Positions 45,000 through 57,931 of a DNA stretch of 64,000 nucleotides are shown in pieces. The notes below the pieces were generated by a model. That model searched no databases, was not told the origin of the DNA, and was given only the letters and a program-made list of their open reading frames with translations. This DNA comes from Wurfbainia villosa (Eukaryota; Streptophyta; Magnoliopsida; Zingiberales; Zingiberaceae). The position numbers were made by a program, and so were the translations under genes. Each line of letters begins with the position of its first letter. Within the stretch, counting starts at the first letter, position 1. The DNA lies in NCBI GenBank assembly GCA_025175895.1, contig CM045989.1, positions 21,259,928 to 21,323,927 on the forward strand. Reading direction: 5' to 3'.

Positions 45000-46482
45000 T
45001 ACTTTGTTTGCCTTTCTAGGATGGTAGTGAATTTCACAGTCATAGTCCTTTACTAGCTCAAGCCATCTGCGCTGTCGCATATTTAGATCCTTCTGAGTGA
45101 AGAAATACTTCAGACTCTGGTGATCTGTGTAAATCTTGCATTAGACTCCATATAAGTAATGTCTCCAAACTTTCAGAGCAAAGACCACTGCTGCCAACTC
45201 AAGGTCATGGGTGGGGTAATTATTTTCGTAATCCTTGAGTTGTCTAGATGCATAAGCAATGACTTTACCCTTTTGCATAAGTACTGCTCCGAGTCCCATC
45301 TTGGATGCATCACTATACAAGTCAAATCCCTCATTACTTTCTGGAAGGGTAAGAACTGGAGCACTTGTGAGTCTCCTCTTTAATTCAAGGAAGCTCTTTT
45401 CACAATCTTCGGTCCATTCGAACTTCTTGTTCTTTCTGGTAAGAATCGTCAACTGTGAAGCTATCCTTGAGAAGCTTTCCACAAACTTCCGGTAGTACTC
45501 TGCTAATCCGAGGAAACTTCTGACTTCACTGGCATTCTTTGGTTGACCCCAATTACTGACTGCTTCTATCTTTGTCGGGTTTACCATAACTCCATCTTTT
45601 GAAATAACATGACCTAGAAACAATATTCGATCAAGGCAAAACTCACACTTGGAGAACTTTGCATATAACTGTCTTTGCTGAATGGTCTGCAAGACTGTCT
45701 TCAAGTGTTCGACATGTTCTTCCTGGGTTCTCGAGTAGATAAGGATGTCGTCAATGAAAACAACCACAAACTTGTCAAGGTACTCCTTAAATATCCGATT
45801 CATCAAGTCCATAAACATAGCAGGTTCATTTGTCACTCCGAAGGGCATGACCACGAACTCATAGTGTCCATACCATGTTCGGAAAGCTGTTTTTGGTATA
45901 TCATCCTCTTTAACTCTTACTTGATGATAACCTGACCGCAAGTCAATCTTGGAGAAGACTGTGACTCCCCTCAATTGATCAAATAAATCCTCTATCCTTG
46001 GTAGAGAATATCTGTTTTTGATCATCACTTGATTCAAGGCTCAGTAGTCTATGCACATCCTCATAGACCCATCTTTCTTTTTTCACAAACAACACCGGAG
46101 CTCCCCACGGGGAATGACTAGGGCGGATGAATCCCTTGTCTAGTAACTCCCGTAATTGTTCCTGAAGCTCTTTCAATTCAGCTAGAGTCATGTGATAGGG
46201 TGCTTTTGAGATTGGGTGGGTACTAGAAATAAGCTCAATCTCAAACTCAACTTCCCTTCTAGGTGCTAGTCCTGGTAGCTCTTCAGGAAATACTCCCGGG
46301 TAGTCACATACAATTGGGACGTCTTCCAACTTTTGGCTTCTTTCTTGCTTAGTATCAACTATATGTGCTAAATACCCAGTGCATCCACCAGCTAACATCT
46401 TCTGAGCTTCCATGGCAGACAAGAACTTCTTAGTCTTCTTCCTTGGTTCTCTAATAAACTCAAAGTTGGCCTCGGTCTCGGG
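45000..46482 (-). pseudogene. pol: G reverse transcriptase and RNase H
   Basis: Minus strand. The region before RT (VFPEELPGLAPRREVEF) and early RT (GFIRPSHSPWGAPVLFVKK) lie at 46422-46060. A one-base change in an A run near 46075 and a stop break the frame. It resumes at 46037 with MIKNRYSLPRIEDLFDQL, SKIDLRSGYHQ, the catalytic FIDDILIYS and FLGHVISKDG. RNase H begins with LYSDASKMGLGAVL and continues past a stop at 45141 to YHPRKANKVA near 45010, where B interrupts it. Motifs and order (RT-RH-INT-chromodomain) identify Ty3/gypsy. Confidence 0.93.
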
Positions 46483-47190
46483 TTAGAATACTACTCTTCG
46501 CTTACGACACTCAATGGAAGAACCATACTTGCTAAGAAAGTTCATTCCAAAGATGACATCATAGTCATGCATGTCCAGCAAGATTAGATCACTATAAATC
46601 TCTCTGTCTGAAATTCTAATCGGCACGACACGCAACCAGTGTGTAGATGTCATTATTTTACCCGAAGATAGGGTCGTTAAAAATTGGATATCTAAGATAT
46701 CTAGAGTAATATCTATCTTCTTAGCAAATGTCATAAACATGAAGGAATGAGTTGCCCCAGTATCAAAAAGTACAGTAGCATGCTGACTAAGGATAAGTAT
46801 CTGACTTGTGACTACCGTAGAAATATTTGCTACCTCTTCCTTGGTGAGGGAGAAGATCCGGGCATTAGGTGTAACTGATGGAACCTCTAATCTTCCTTGG
46901 ATGATGTGAGGACCCTCCAGTGCTCCTTGCATCTGATATAGCTAAGCTGGTCTACCTCCATACTGAGTAGACTATGGCGGAGGTAGATTGGTCTTGGTGG
47001 GACACTATTTGGCGAAGTGTCCCTCGACACCACATATATAACACCCGCTCATGCCCTGGCGACAAACTCCTGGATGTTTCCTCCCACACTTAGAATATGT
47101 TGGATACGTAGGCTGCTTACTGGCTGAACCTCCCTTTGCTTCCACTATCAGGCTATTATCATTATTTTTTTTTCTCATCTTCACATACAT
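46483..47190 (-). pseudogene. gag-pol: G protease and remaining gag zinc knuckles
   Basis: 47190-47005 encodes CGRKHPGVCRQGMSGCYICG, the double Cys motif at the end of gypsy Gag. 46932-46483 encodes an aspartic protease with VLFDTGATHSF and the YDVIFGMNFLSKY motif. Only about 230 bp lie between the knuckles and the LTR, so the capsid part of Gag has been deleted. Translation is broken between the pieces. Confidence 0.88.
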
Positions 47191-47416
47191 ATCTAGGTAT
47201 GCTCTATTACTTACTGTCTATCATCTTCATATATATCTATGCAAGCATGTTTAACTCAAAGAGAAACATTCTAGGTGAGCATGTTTAACTTAAAAGAAGC
47301 ATTCTTTACTACTCATAAAGTAAATAAAGTAGATAAATACTTGCTTACTTGGAGGCGGGAGGACTGATGCTCGATGTGTGTGTGACAGAAGGGTGGAACC
47401 CGCTCTGATACCATCT
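47191..47416 (-). other. G leader remnant and primer binding site
   Basis: Complement of 47400-47413 is TGGTATCAGAGCGG (initiator tRNA-Met type), three bases from the LTR. The rest is short AT-rich sequence including a roughly duplicated GCATGTTTAACT segment (47245, 47279). I see no coding. Confidence 0.75.
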
Positions 47417-48505
47417 TGTAACACCCCCCCTAGTCTTTCCACTCTCTACCAGGGGAGATGTCACTATTTTACTATCTCTATCTTTAATTCATGAAATATA
47501 CTAATGCAATATGCTAACAACTAAAATAATCATAAGGACCTTTACATCACTTAAACAATAACCATTTCAAGATCTTCACCTAACATGCAAGTATTAAAAC
47601 TAACCCAATATGACTCTAGCATTCTTTGGTCTCAACCATAAATAATCCAGTTGATCTTCAACAATATCAAAAGAAAATAAGAAACTAAAAATCTGATTTA
47701 GACATCTGCACTTAGGATCTTTTACTTCCACTGTTCCGTCACCACACACACCCAGTACTTCATCCACCATGCCACCTTACTGAAGCTTTTATTTACCTTT
47801 ATCTGCAGTATAAGAAAATGAAAACTGTAAGCAATAACGCTTAGTAAGTAATTTCTATGCTCACAAAAATATGCACTATATGAAATCATGCAACTAGTTC
47901 TCTTACCCTTGATACATTGATACACATTCAAGCACAACTGGAAATCATAATTATGAATACATGTCTCTTGTATAAACCATGCTCTTAAGTATTTTAAAAC
48001 TTATAAACAGTGTATCTGAACTAAAATGATTAACTTTAAAAACTTTTACTTATACTTATAATGATACTTCAAAATAATAATCATCCTGGATATGGGCTCG
48101 ACATAGTACCAATGCACGCGCTTTCCTAATAGACCGGGGTGGACAACCACCGAACCTACTAGGGTAACTGAAACTGAGGGCCTTGGCCCGTGGGCGAAAC
48201 TGATGCTCGGTACATGCCCTGTCAAAAAGTAAAATACTTCCTTTATACTTATATTCTTATACATACTGAAAGAAATGCTCTTAATCCCCTAAACCACGAA
48301 TGGGGAGCATCATAAAGATCATTATGCTCTTGACCCCCAAAACTGAAATGGAGAGCATACTGAAGATCGTTGTGCTCTTAATCCTCAATTCGAATGGGGA
48401 GTATCTTTAAATTTTCTTTATAAAGAAAATATTTTTACATCTTACTCTATATCATTCATATAATTGTAAGCTACAACTCATCTACAACATGCATGATCAT
48501 AAATC
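47417..48505 (-). repeat. G 5' LTR, first piece
   Basis: Matches 27962-29051 of the other LTR. It ends with AAATC (48501-48505), the left target duplication of C3. Confidence 0.92.
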
Positions 48506-49633
48506 TGTTGGATCGAAGCGGATCGCTAGAGGGGGGGGGTGAATAGCGATAAAACCTTTTTCTTTTCTTTTCGTTCGTTAAAACTCGAGAGATAATTAAT
48601 TGCAGCGGAAATGTAAATGTAAAGTAAAAAGAGACAAAGGAGTTTTACTTGGTTCGTAGCCTTCGGCTACTACTCCAAGGCCCTAGCGGTCCTCGACCAC
48701 GTACGGAGGGCAAAAACACTAAAGAACTCCTCCCCTTTAGAGGTAGGAGTTTAATCGATACAAGTAAAGCACAAAGCTTGAGGTAGAGGGACACTCCCCC
48801 TCTCCTCGTTACGATAAAAGCTCCGAAAATGAAAGTACTAAACTGAAATAAAACTCTAACCGACGTAATAAAATGAAAACAAATAAACCTAGACGTCGGA
48901 GAAGAAACACTTCGTTGTCGGAGAAGTTGTAGCTTTGCGGAGGATTTTGGAGGCTTAGAATTGATGATAAAACCCTAGGTTAGGACCTCCTTTTATAGCC
49001 TTTAAGCCCCTCATCGAATGGGTCTTCAACCAATAGGAATTGGGCACAAAACTCCTTGAAAAATGGTGATAAAGCTTGACTCCTCGAGGCTGATTTTTGA
49101 CTATCGGTTGAACTGATTTCTTGGCCGGTTAAACTGATGGCTCAGTAGTTGAACTGATCCTTGGCCGATTGAACTGATGGCTTAGCAGTTGAACTAATTT
49201 TTGGCTGGTTGAACTGATTTTTAGACTTTTCGACTGTAATAAAGAGTTAGCTCGAAATATAAGTGAATTCGACGACCACTTGCCATCCGATCTCAACATA
49301 GACCTTCCATGGGAAGTCTTGGTCGGATCGTCGCCTAAGGATGTCCCCGTATGGAGGACTCGACCTTACTTACGCTCACTCACACGAGCTTACCTCAACA
49401 TTTACCTTTGAAGCCTTGCTTTCGGTCTCCACCTGATTCCTTCGGCTCCCTCCGAAGTCCTCCTGGTGTCGCCCGACCACCGCGGCTTCCTCCGGGTGTC
49501 GCTAGCCTTTAGCTCCAGCTATAGCAATCTTCTGCACACTCGATTCAGCTCGTGAGATAATGACATGAGCTTAACTTTGTATCGTTTGCTATAATCAAAA
49601 CTCAGGTTCGACTTAGGTGCCTACTGCACCAAC
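48506..49633 (-). repeat. C3 3' LTR (1128 bp)
   Basis: Begins TGTTGGATCG and ends CACCAACA. TATA complement 48991-48997. Six GTTGAACTG-type units lie at 49107-49216, 20-21 bp apart, with several transitions relative to the other LTR. A G run near the start (48530s) is part of the conserved U5 motif. Confidence 0.93.
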
Positions 49634-50582
49634 ATTCTCCCCTTTTTTTATTTATGGCAAACCCACATACAAAGTTAAGTAAATAGCAAGCATGAAAAAT
49701 AATGTGCATTAGAAACAAGAAATAAAGAAGATTAAGTTGGAGTAGTAAGGATTTTCTTCAAGTACTCCCCCTTGAGGAAACCTCCCCCTTGACCGAGGGT
49801 GAGTCTTGAAGAAAGACCTTAATCCTCCCCTTTGAGGGTTTCTTTAAGTAATTAACATTACTTAAAGTTGGCCTTAGTAAAACGTTTAAGTTAAGAGTTC
49901 TTCTTAACTTGGCCCTTTCTCCCCCTTAAGTAAAACATTAAGGGCATAATAAAAAATAAGTAAAACGTTGACGCCACAAATAAGTTTAAGTTAAGAATTC
50001 TCTTAACTTGGCCTTTAATAAGTTTTCAAAACTTAAAGTTAACTTTTGGTTTAAATATAAAGTAAGAGTTAAGTTATCAAAAAAAAAATTTTGACCCCTT
50101 AACTTTGGCCTTTTTCTCCCCCTTTTGCCATATATCGAAAAGAGTGAGTGTGTGTGTGGAAAACAAAAATAAGTGTTAAATTTAAAGTCCAAGCATGTTC
50201 CATATTATTTTAAAAATAATATACTGAAAATAAGTTCATCTATAAGATGTTCGACTCATATTTGGCTTGATTGATATGAAAGATCAACCAGTCCTGGTCA
50301 GAGTTGGTTAGTATGTATGATTATACTCCGTGGTTCATAGCGATTCACTAGCTCTACATCTGGAACCAGGAGTAAGGTCCTAACATCTCACACCCATCTA
50401 CGTGGCTAAGTACACAAACACATTAGTCCTATGTGTTGTGAGATGTATTGGCTCCTTAAATCTATAGGTGCATGATATCTAAGGTATGTCCTATACTAGT
50501 TCCATAAAAAATGAAAGTTAAGAAATAGTAGTAAGAAAATATAATTTGCAAGTTCCTATTCTACTACACACATGCCCAATTT
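49634..50582 (-). other. C3 3' non-coding region
   Basis: About 950 bp between the RNase H end and the polypurine tract. Several plus-strand CTCCCCCTT tracts (about 49765, 49783, 49920, 50116) are purine tracts on the sense strand. Some SIRE elements have an env-like frame here; I see none. Confidence 0.7.
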
Positions 50583-53500
50583 TCATCTTAATAGACTAAA
50601 TTCGGCTTCGGGTAGGGGTTTAGTAAATAGGTCTGCTAAGTTAGACTTTGATTCGACGTATTCGAGTTGTATGGCTCCGTTGGCCACATGTTATCGAATG
50701 AAATGGTGTTTGACCTCTATATGTTTGATCCTAGAGTGACATATCGGATTTTTTGTAAGATTAATTGAACTAATATTATCTACGTGAAGTTTAGTATTCG
50801 TAAAGTCTAACTTAAAGTCGCGGAGAGTGTGCTTCATCCAAAGAAGCTGCGTGACACACTCACCCATCGCGATGTATTCGGCTTCGGTGGTAGATAAAGC
50901 AACACAGTGTTGCTTCCTACTGCACCAACTCACTAGACTCGAGCCGAGAAGTTGACAACAACCACTCGTACTCTTTCTATCGAGCTTACTACCGGCATAG
51001 TCCGAATCGGAGTAGCCGGTTAGTTCAAACTCGATAGATCTAGGATACCAAATACCGACATTAAGTGTACCCTTTAGATATCTAAGGATATACTTGACTA
51101 GAGTTAGGTGAGACTCCTTGGCACAGGTTTGAAACCTTGCGCACATACTTACTGCAAATAAGATATCAGGTCGGCTTGTAGTTAGGTAAAGGAGACTCCC
51201 TATTATGCTCCTATAGTATTTTAAATCAATTGAATTTCCGATTACATCTTCTTCTATATTCACATTAGTTGCCATTGGGGTATTAATAATTTTAGCGTCT
51301 TACATTCCAAAGCGTTTAATTAATTCCCAAGTATATTTGCGTTGATGTAGGTATATTCCATCTTTAGTTTGTTTAATTTGTAGACCTAAAAAGAAACTTA
51401 ACTCACCTACTAAATTGATTTCAAATTCACTTTCCATAAGTGAAATGAACTCATTTAGTAGGATTGAGTTGGTGGTTCCGAAAATAATATCATCTACGTA
51501 GATTTGGGCTATGAATATGTCTTTACCTAAGGTTTTTACGAAAAGGGTTGGGTCAACTACACCTTGGTTAAAGCCTTTGGACTTAAGATAAATCGAAAGT
51601 CTCTCGTACCAAGCTCGAGGAGCTTGTTTAAGTCCATAAAGAGCTTTCTTTAACCTAAGGACATGATCGGGTTTGTCTAAACTTTCGAAACCGGGGGGTT
51701 GACTAACATAAACTTCTTCTTTAATGTATCCATTTAAGAATGCAGATTTCACATCCATTTGAAACAACTTAAATCCTCGATGTGCTGCATATGCTAATAG
51801 CATTCGAATGGACTCTAATCTAGCTACTGGGGCATAGGTCTCGTCGTAATCTAAACCTTCGACTTGACTAAACCCTTTAGCAACTAGTCTAGCTTTATTT
51901 CAAACTACTTCACCTCTATCATCAATTTTATTTCTAAACACCCACCTTGTTCCAATGATTGTTTTATCTTTAGGTGGTGGTACTAATTCCCATACTTCGT
52001 TCCTAGTGAATTGAGCCAACTCTTCTTGCATTGCAATAATCCAATCGGGATCAAGAAGAGCTTGGTCAATAGTTTTGGGTTCAATTTTAGAAATCAAGGA
52101 TATTTGACTAAGGTTTCTGTATGAGGGTCTAGTTCGAACTCCTAGACTTGGATCATCTATCACTTGGTCGATAGGATGATTCGTTTGAGTCCTAGTTGGA
52201 TTTGGGTTTGAGTCTACAACTTGATCCATAGGATGACTCGTTTGAGTTCTAGTTTGGTTGGAGTCATCTATCACTTGGTCGATAGAGTGACTTGGTTGAC
52301 TTAGGTTAGGATTAACACTAGACCTGATCTCCAGATCAGAGTTAGGTCTAGTATGAGTCGGTTCACTAATTGGGGTTGCTGGGGGTTTTGTAGGTTCGTG
52401 TCCTTCATCAAATACTACATTGATAGTCTCCTCGACTCTAAGGGTGTCATGGTTATATACTCTATAAGCTCTGCTTGTAGTCGAGTATCCTAGAAAGATT
52501 CCGGTCGTGGTTTTGGATGTAAATTTTCCTAGGTAATCCTTAGTGTTTAGGATATGTACCTTACACCCAAATACCCTAAAGTACTTGATGTTAGGTATTT
52601 TATAGTGATAAATCTCGTATGAGGTCTTAAGGTGCCTCTTTACCATAAGGATTCTATTTTGGACATAGCATGCCGTATTCACGGCTTCGGTCCAAAACCT
52701 ATTGGGTAGGTTATACTCATTAAGCATTGTCCTAGCGGCTTCTTGTAGGGTTCTATTTTTGCGTTCTACTAGGCCATTTTGTTGTGGAGTTCTAGGGCAA
52801 GAGAACTCATGGTGGTAGCCATTTAGGTTACAGAATTCTGTAAACCTATGGTTTTCGAATTCACCACCATGATCAGTCCTAAGTCTTTTGATTTTAATGC
52901 TCTGTTGATTTTCTATTAATTTAAATAGATTGATTAATTGATCTAGGGTATCACTTTTGTGTTTGATGAACCTAACCCAAGTAAATCTAGAATAGTCATC
53001 AATTATGACTAAGCAGAATTTACTTCTGTTAAGTGACTTAGCTCTGTGTGAATAAAATAGATCCATGTGTAGGAGCTCAAGCACACTTTTGGTTCATTCT
53101 TGACTAGTTAGTTGATGTTGTGTCCTAGATTGTTTACCTTGTTGACAAGCATTACATATTTTATTATCCAAGTTATTGAGGTTAGGCAAACCTCTAACTA
53201 AGTCACTCTGACTCATCTTGTGGATGAGTCTTGGGTGTGAGTGACCGAGTCGTCGGTGCCACAACCATGATTCCTCTTGCCGTGTCATAAGACACTTAGT
53301 TGAGGAGTTAGTTAAGTTAATAGTGTAAATGTTGTTATTTCTAGTTCCCTTAAGAATTGTTTTAGAGGTTTCGTTTGTATTAATTACACATTCGTTTTCT
53401 AGAAATATGACCTTATAGTTATTATCACACAAATTGGCTTACACTGAGAAGATTATATTGAAAATTTTCTACTAATAAAACGTTTTGAATGACAAAATTT

Positions 53501-53643
53501 GAGTTAAGCTCAATATCACCTGATCCGATGATTTTGAGCTTGCTGTTATTTCCGAAGGCTAACGATCCTTGTCGTTTGAATCGAAGCTTCGAAAACTTGA
53601 GTTGATCCCCGGTCATGTGTCGGGAGCAACCACTGTCCAACAT
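50583..53643 (-). pseudogene. pol: C3 protease, integrase, RT and RNase H
   Basis: Protease begins with MLDSGCSRHMTG (53643). After a frameshift near 53428 come the integrase zinc finger (WHRRLGHSHPRL, CNACQQGKQ), a stop near 53095, and a catalytic core with MDLF, LRTDHGGEF and ERKNRTLQEA. The integrase tail has three copies of a DQVIDD-type unit (about 52150-52290). RT (WVFRNK; a stop at 51900; VKSAFLNG; YVDDIIFG near 51500) leads after a stop near 51300 into RNase H (GYSDSDYAG, TTEAEYIAM). The final codons are broken by a stop at 50583-50585. Few breaks, so inactivation is fairly recent. Order PR-INT-RT-RH is copia; sequence is SIRE-like. Confidence 0.94.
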
Positions 53644-53771
53644 CCATTGATCCTACACGCAAGGTAGTTGGATCGGATATTGGATTTATTAAAAATTGGT
53701 TGAAAATTATTAACCTAAATCATCTCACCCATGTCTACATGATCAAACATGTTAATCCTATATGTTCTTGT
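53644..53771 (-). other. C3: piece between protease and C4
   Basis: Short AT-rich C3 sequence ahead of protease, ending with CTTGT (53767-53771), the left target duplication of C4. Confidence 0.75.
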
Positions 53772-54847
53772 TGTTGGATCGAGAAGCGTCGCTAGAGGGG
53801 GGGTGAATAGCGATCGTAAATCTTTTCTTTTTCGTTCGTTCAATACGCAAAGTAAGCACAGCGGAAAATAAATGAACACGTTTATTTTACTTGGTTCACA
53901 ACCCAGCGGTTGCTACTCCAAGGCCCTATCGGTCCTAGACCGCGTACGGAGGGCAAAGCACTAAAACGTCTCCTCCTCGTTGGAGGTAGGAGACAACGAT
54001 TACAAAAACCGAATATACGAGGATGAGGCAACAAGCCTACCTCACCTCATTATGAAGATAAAAATACAGAATATAATATCAAAAATATTACTTGAATCTG
54101 CTGCCGACGAAGAAGATCAAAACTTGGCGTCGCGTCGGCGTTATGACGGTGTTGAAGCGTTGGCGTTGTAGGAGCACTTGATGAATAATTGATGTGATTT
54201 GGAGATGAATCCTCCCCTCCTTTTATAGACTTTAGCCTCTGAATTTGTCTCCTATTTCTTTGGAACGGATCATGAATTTTTCCAAATTTTTATCGCGAAG
54301 TGGCCGCGTCAAACGTTATCCGTTTTGACCTAGCGCAAAAGCTGAATCGTCGCCATCAGTCGACTGATGCCTCTCATCGGATCGATGATGTGATCGATGC
54401 ATCTCATCGATCAGCGATAATAACGATCGCCCAATGTTCAGTGATCGCCGCCACTTCCTCGATGAAGAGATTAGCTCGGAAAATGATAAATACGACGGTT
54501 TCTAACCGTCCGATCTCGACCTAGACCTTCCACGAAGTCTTAGTCGAATCGTCGCCTCTGATCGTCCCGTAAAGAGGACACGACCTTACAATCTCTCACT
54601 CACACGAGCTTACCTCGATAGTAGCTCTCGCTTCCGGCCTTCCACTCGATTCCTTCGGCTCCCTCCGAATTCACTCAAGTGTCGCCCGACCACCACAGCT
54701 TCCTCCGGGTGTCGCTAGCCTTCAGCTCCAGCTTTAGTACTTTTCTGCACACTTGATTTAGCTCGTGAGATAACAATATAAACTTAACTTTGTGTCTTTG
54801 CCATAATCAAAACACAGGTTCGATTATCTAGTGCCCCTGCACCAACA
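53772..54847 (-). repeat. C4 3' LTR (1076 bp)
   Basis: Begins TGTTGGATCGAG and ends TGCACCAACA. TATA complement 54221-54227. The block 54345-54480 holds a perfect 16-bp palindrome CATCAGTCGACTGATG (54354-54369) and several ATCGATG units; outside this block the LTR is almost identical to the other C4 LTR. Confidence 0.93.
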
Positions 54848-55997
54848 ATCTCCCCTTTTTGATCTATGGCAAACCAACACAAAGTTAAGGAAATTAAAGC
54901 ATAAAACACATAGTAGATGATGAATGCCATTCCCAAAAACTCTCCCTTAACCAAAACTCCCTTAACCCTCGGTGAGTTTTGAAAGAGATACTTTAGTTTT
55001 CAAAAACAAATTTTGTGTTTCAAAATGAAATTTTGTGTTACTCCCCCTTAACTTTCGCTCTTCTCCCCCTTTTGCCATAAATCAAAAAAGAGTGTTGGGG
55101 TTTTTGTATAAAATAGGGGTTTAAAACAATGTCGTTTATGAATGCATCTAGATAAATCAAATATGAGTCCAAGCATGCGTCTAGCAATAGTTAGATAGAT
55201 TGGTTCGAGGTGTGTCCCTCTGCACCAATAATCTAAAGATTTATAATATAACCCTTAAGATTAGTTTGCTCTCCCCCTTAGTCAAATATATGAAGTATAA
55301 GAGATGTAGGGGGCGCTAAACTTTGGCCTCAGAGTTGTTAAGTACAATAGTTGAGAGAAAATAAGTAGTATTTTGAAGGGATTGTTTCAAGTATATTTCA
55401 ATTATCCTTAACATCTCACCCATTCTATGTGTCTCATAATTTGTTCACCTTATATGTTTTGTGAGATGATTTTAAATTGATTAAAGATAGTCAACCTTGG
55501 GTTAGATTCAGATTTAACCTTTAGATCGTTAAGTAACTTTTCGAGAAACTGGCTTCCAGGTCGTGGCGAGGCACAGGGGCCTTCTTTGATCGAAACAACG
55601 ACCACTTCCTTAGACAAAGCCAAATTCAAGAAAATATCACTTAAGTCACTTAGGGTTACTTCCTGGTCTAACTAGTTTAGGATACGGCGAGGTAGCTTCA
55701 GCTAGTTCCACTCGGTCAAGTGCACCAAGCTAGATCGCCTTATCTAGCTCGAATACACGAGACTTTGTCTCCCTAAGCGTACTATCATCTCGCGTCCCGA
55801 TGCTATATTATCAAGAGTTGACTAACTAGTTATTTATGAAAAGAGGCTCCCGAGGCTCAATCTTTTTCAAGGATTTTAGTTGGTTATGTATTCTAAGTAA
55901 GTTCACAAGTTAACGAAATTCTAAGCATGCAATGGTTTTGCTAAGTAGCGGTATACTATTTTAGTGTTAGCTCCCTAGACCATTGAACCAATAAGGT
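54848..55997 (-). other. C4 3' non-coding region
   Basis: Polypurine tract next to the LTR (complement ATCTCCCCTTTTT) and further CTCCCCCTT tracts near 55042, 55064 and 55271. The part 55370-55990 matches C3 at 59030-59470. No frame. Confidence 0.7.
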
Positions 55998-57434
55998 CTA
56001 TTCAAATAATGAACTTGATCTGAGAATCCAATACTTATTAGTCCTAATATGTGAATTTAATAAAACCTTTGGGACCCATGCTTGGACTCTTTGATGACTA
56101 CGATTTACGATAGACATATAAGACCTATTCGTAGTCTTTGACTTAAATCCGAGTCCCGGCTTTGTTGTACACGGCTCTTTGGGTTCCAAGTAGCGGTTAA
56201 GGTTCTTAGATCCCAACGTGAACTTTTCCAACCTAGCCTCGACCTCTTGAACTTGGTCTTTCAAGAGGAATTCTCCTTCTCAAGTTTTTCAATTTGGGTT
56301 GAGTTTCTCTCTTGAACTTGACTAGTTGAAGAGATTAGAGTAGCCTCTTGCTTGAGGGTTTCAACCTCCTCAAGTAACGACTCAACCCTAGACTGACTTA
56401 GTTAATTTCCTATTAAGCGGTTTAATTGTACTGTAAAGTGTACTAATTAAAGAGAAATCAACCTTAACTTTCCCTTTTGGTCCGGCTTTGAGTTTTCTCT
56501 CGAAATAATCTTGAGGTCGGAGTTGTAGTTGGACTCGGCCGGATTACTCGGACTCCTCCGTTCTTGCCATGTAAGCTATGTCTTCTCTGTTGTCCCAAGT
56601 TGCATGGAAGGCTTTCCTTGCTCCCTTTTTCTTTTTGTTCTAATTCTTAAATTTCCTTATTTATTGTCGAACTAATATACGCACAATAATGACTATTATT
56701 GCCTCCACATCGGATTCGGATTCGTCTTGAGTTCGAGTTCATCTACTTGCCTAGTAGGTGGCTTGCTTCTTTGTCTGCAAGTAGACCAATACCACTCTCG
56801 GCCCGGATCACGTTAGTTTGCTCGTGAAGTTCAAACTCGGAAAATAATTCATCTAACCTAAGCTTCGATAGTTCCTTAGAGACCTTGTAGGCATCGACCA
56901 TGGATGCCCACAAGGTAGTCCTAGGAAATGAATTAAGAACGTACCTTAGTAGGTCACGGTTTTCGACCTTGTGTCCGATGGTGTGTAGGCCATTGATAAT
57001 GTCCTGGACGCGGGCGTGTAGTTGCGTTGCCTCGTGTTCTGCATCTTGAGGTTATACAACTTATTGAAAAGAAGGTCACGTTTACATACCTTAGCATAGG
57101 ACGTTCCTTCGTGTAGCTCAATTAATTTATTCCATAGGTCCTTGGCGCTAATGAATGGTCCGATGCGGTTGAGTTCCTCCTTGGACAAGCCGCATTGCAA
57201 TATTTGGGTTGCTCTTGCATCGGCTTCGATTTGCCTCTTGGTTGCATTTGTCCACTTGTTGAAATCCAATGGCTCTCCTTGATCATTGGTGGGTAAAGCA
57301 AAGCCAGTTTGGATTATTATCCAAGTCTCGACTTGTGTTTTCAAGAAACACTCCATCCGACCTTTCCAATAACGGAAATCATCTCCGTTAAAGAACGGAG
57401 GTCGGGTGGTGCTATATCCCTCAATGTGAGCCAT
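55998..57434 (-). pseudogene. gag: C4 gag, heavily broken
   Basis: Starts MAHIEGYSTTRPPFFNGDD (57434), close to C3 MAHLEGF. The capsid region is open to about 56960, then frameshifts and stops follow; the zinc knuckle cannot be found. The C-terminus is recognisable at 56264-55998 (LEKFTLGSKNL, AWVPKVLLNS). It is more decayed than C3 gag although C4 inserted later and its LTRs are very similar, so the gag was probably already broken when it moved. Confidence 0.85.
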
Positions 57435-57931
57435 TAAGTATCTTGCAAAACACAAATAAAAACCAAAGAGAATTCCAAGACTTGGTCTTGGATTAGTAAT
57501 GCGGGAAATAATAGGAAAAAAAACAGAAATAAATAAGGAGGATAAGAAACTAACAAAAATTTGAAACTTACGACCTTCGATGTCCCCGAAAGGGTACTAA
57601 ACGTTGGATTTTGGGGCTGGAAATAGCTTGTTACGGGGGTAAACCCCCGGTAAGAAGTGTAGATCTTTCAAGGAGCTTCGATTTGGTGGGTAGATCGTTT
57701 CGTGAGTCCACTTGTAGCAAAAGTTATGCTCGTTTGATCGTGAGGTACTCCGAAGGAGATTAGTACTTGCAAAAACACAACAAAAAACTATGTACCAAGA
57801 CTTGGTCTTGGATTAGTAGTGCGGGAAACAAAAACCTAAGAAATATACGAATCGAAAAATACGAAAATAAAACCAAAACGTGCTAGATTGGTGGTTTCAC
57901 CAAATCTTAGCGCCCCCGCTCTGATACCAAT
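57435..57931 (-). other. C4 leader
   Basis: About 500 bp between the 5' LTR and gag. It contains two copies of a segment with CAAGACTTGGTCTTGGATTA (57477 and 57798), so part of the leader is duplicated about 320 bp apart. C3 has one such segment near 61180. No coding. Confidence 0.7.

Noticed and set aside
49634..50582. env-like gene of C3
   Set aside because: Position would fit a SIRE env-like frame, but no long open frame or membrane segments are seen.
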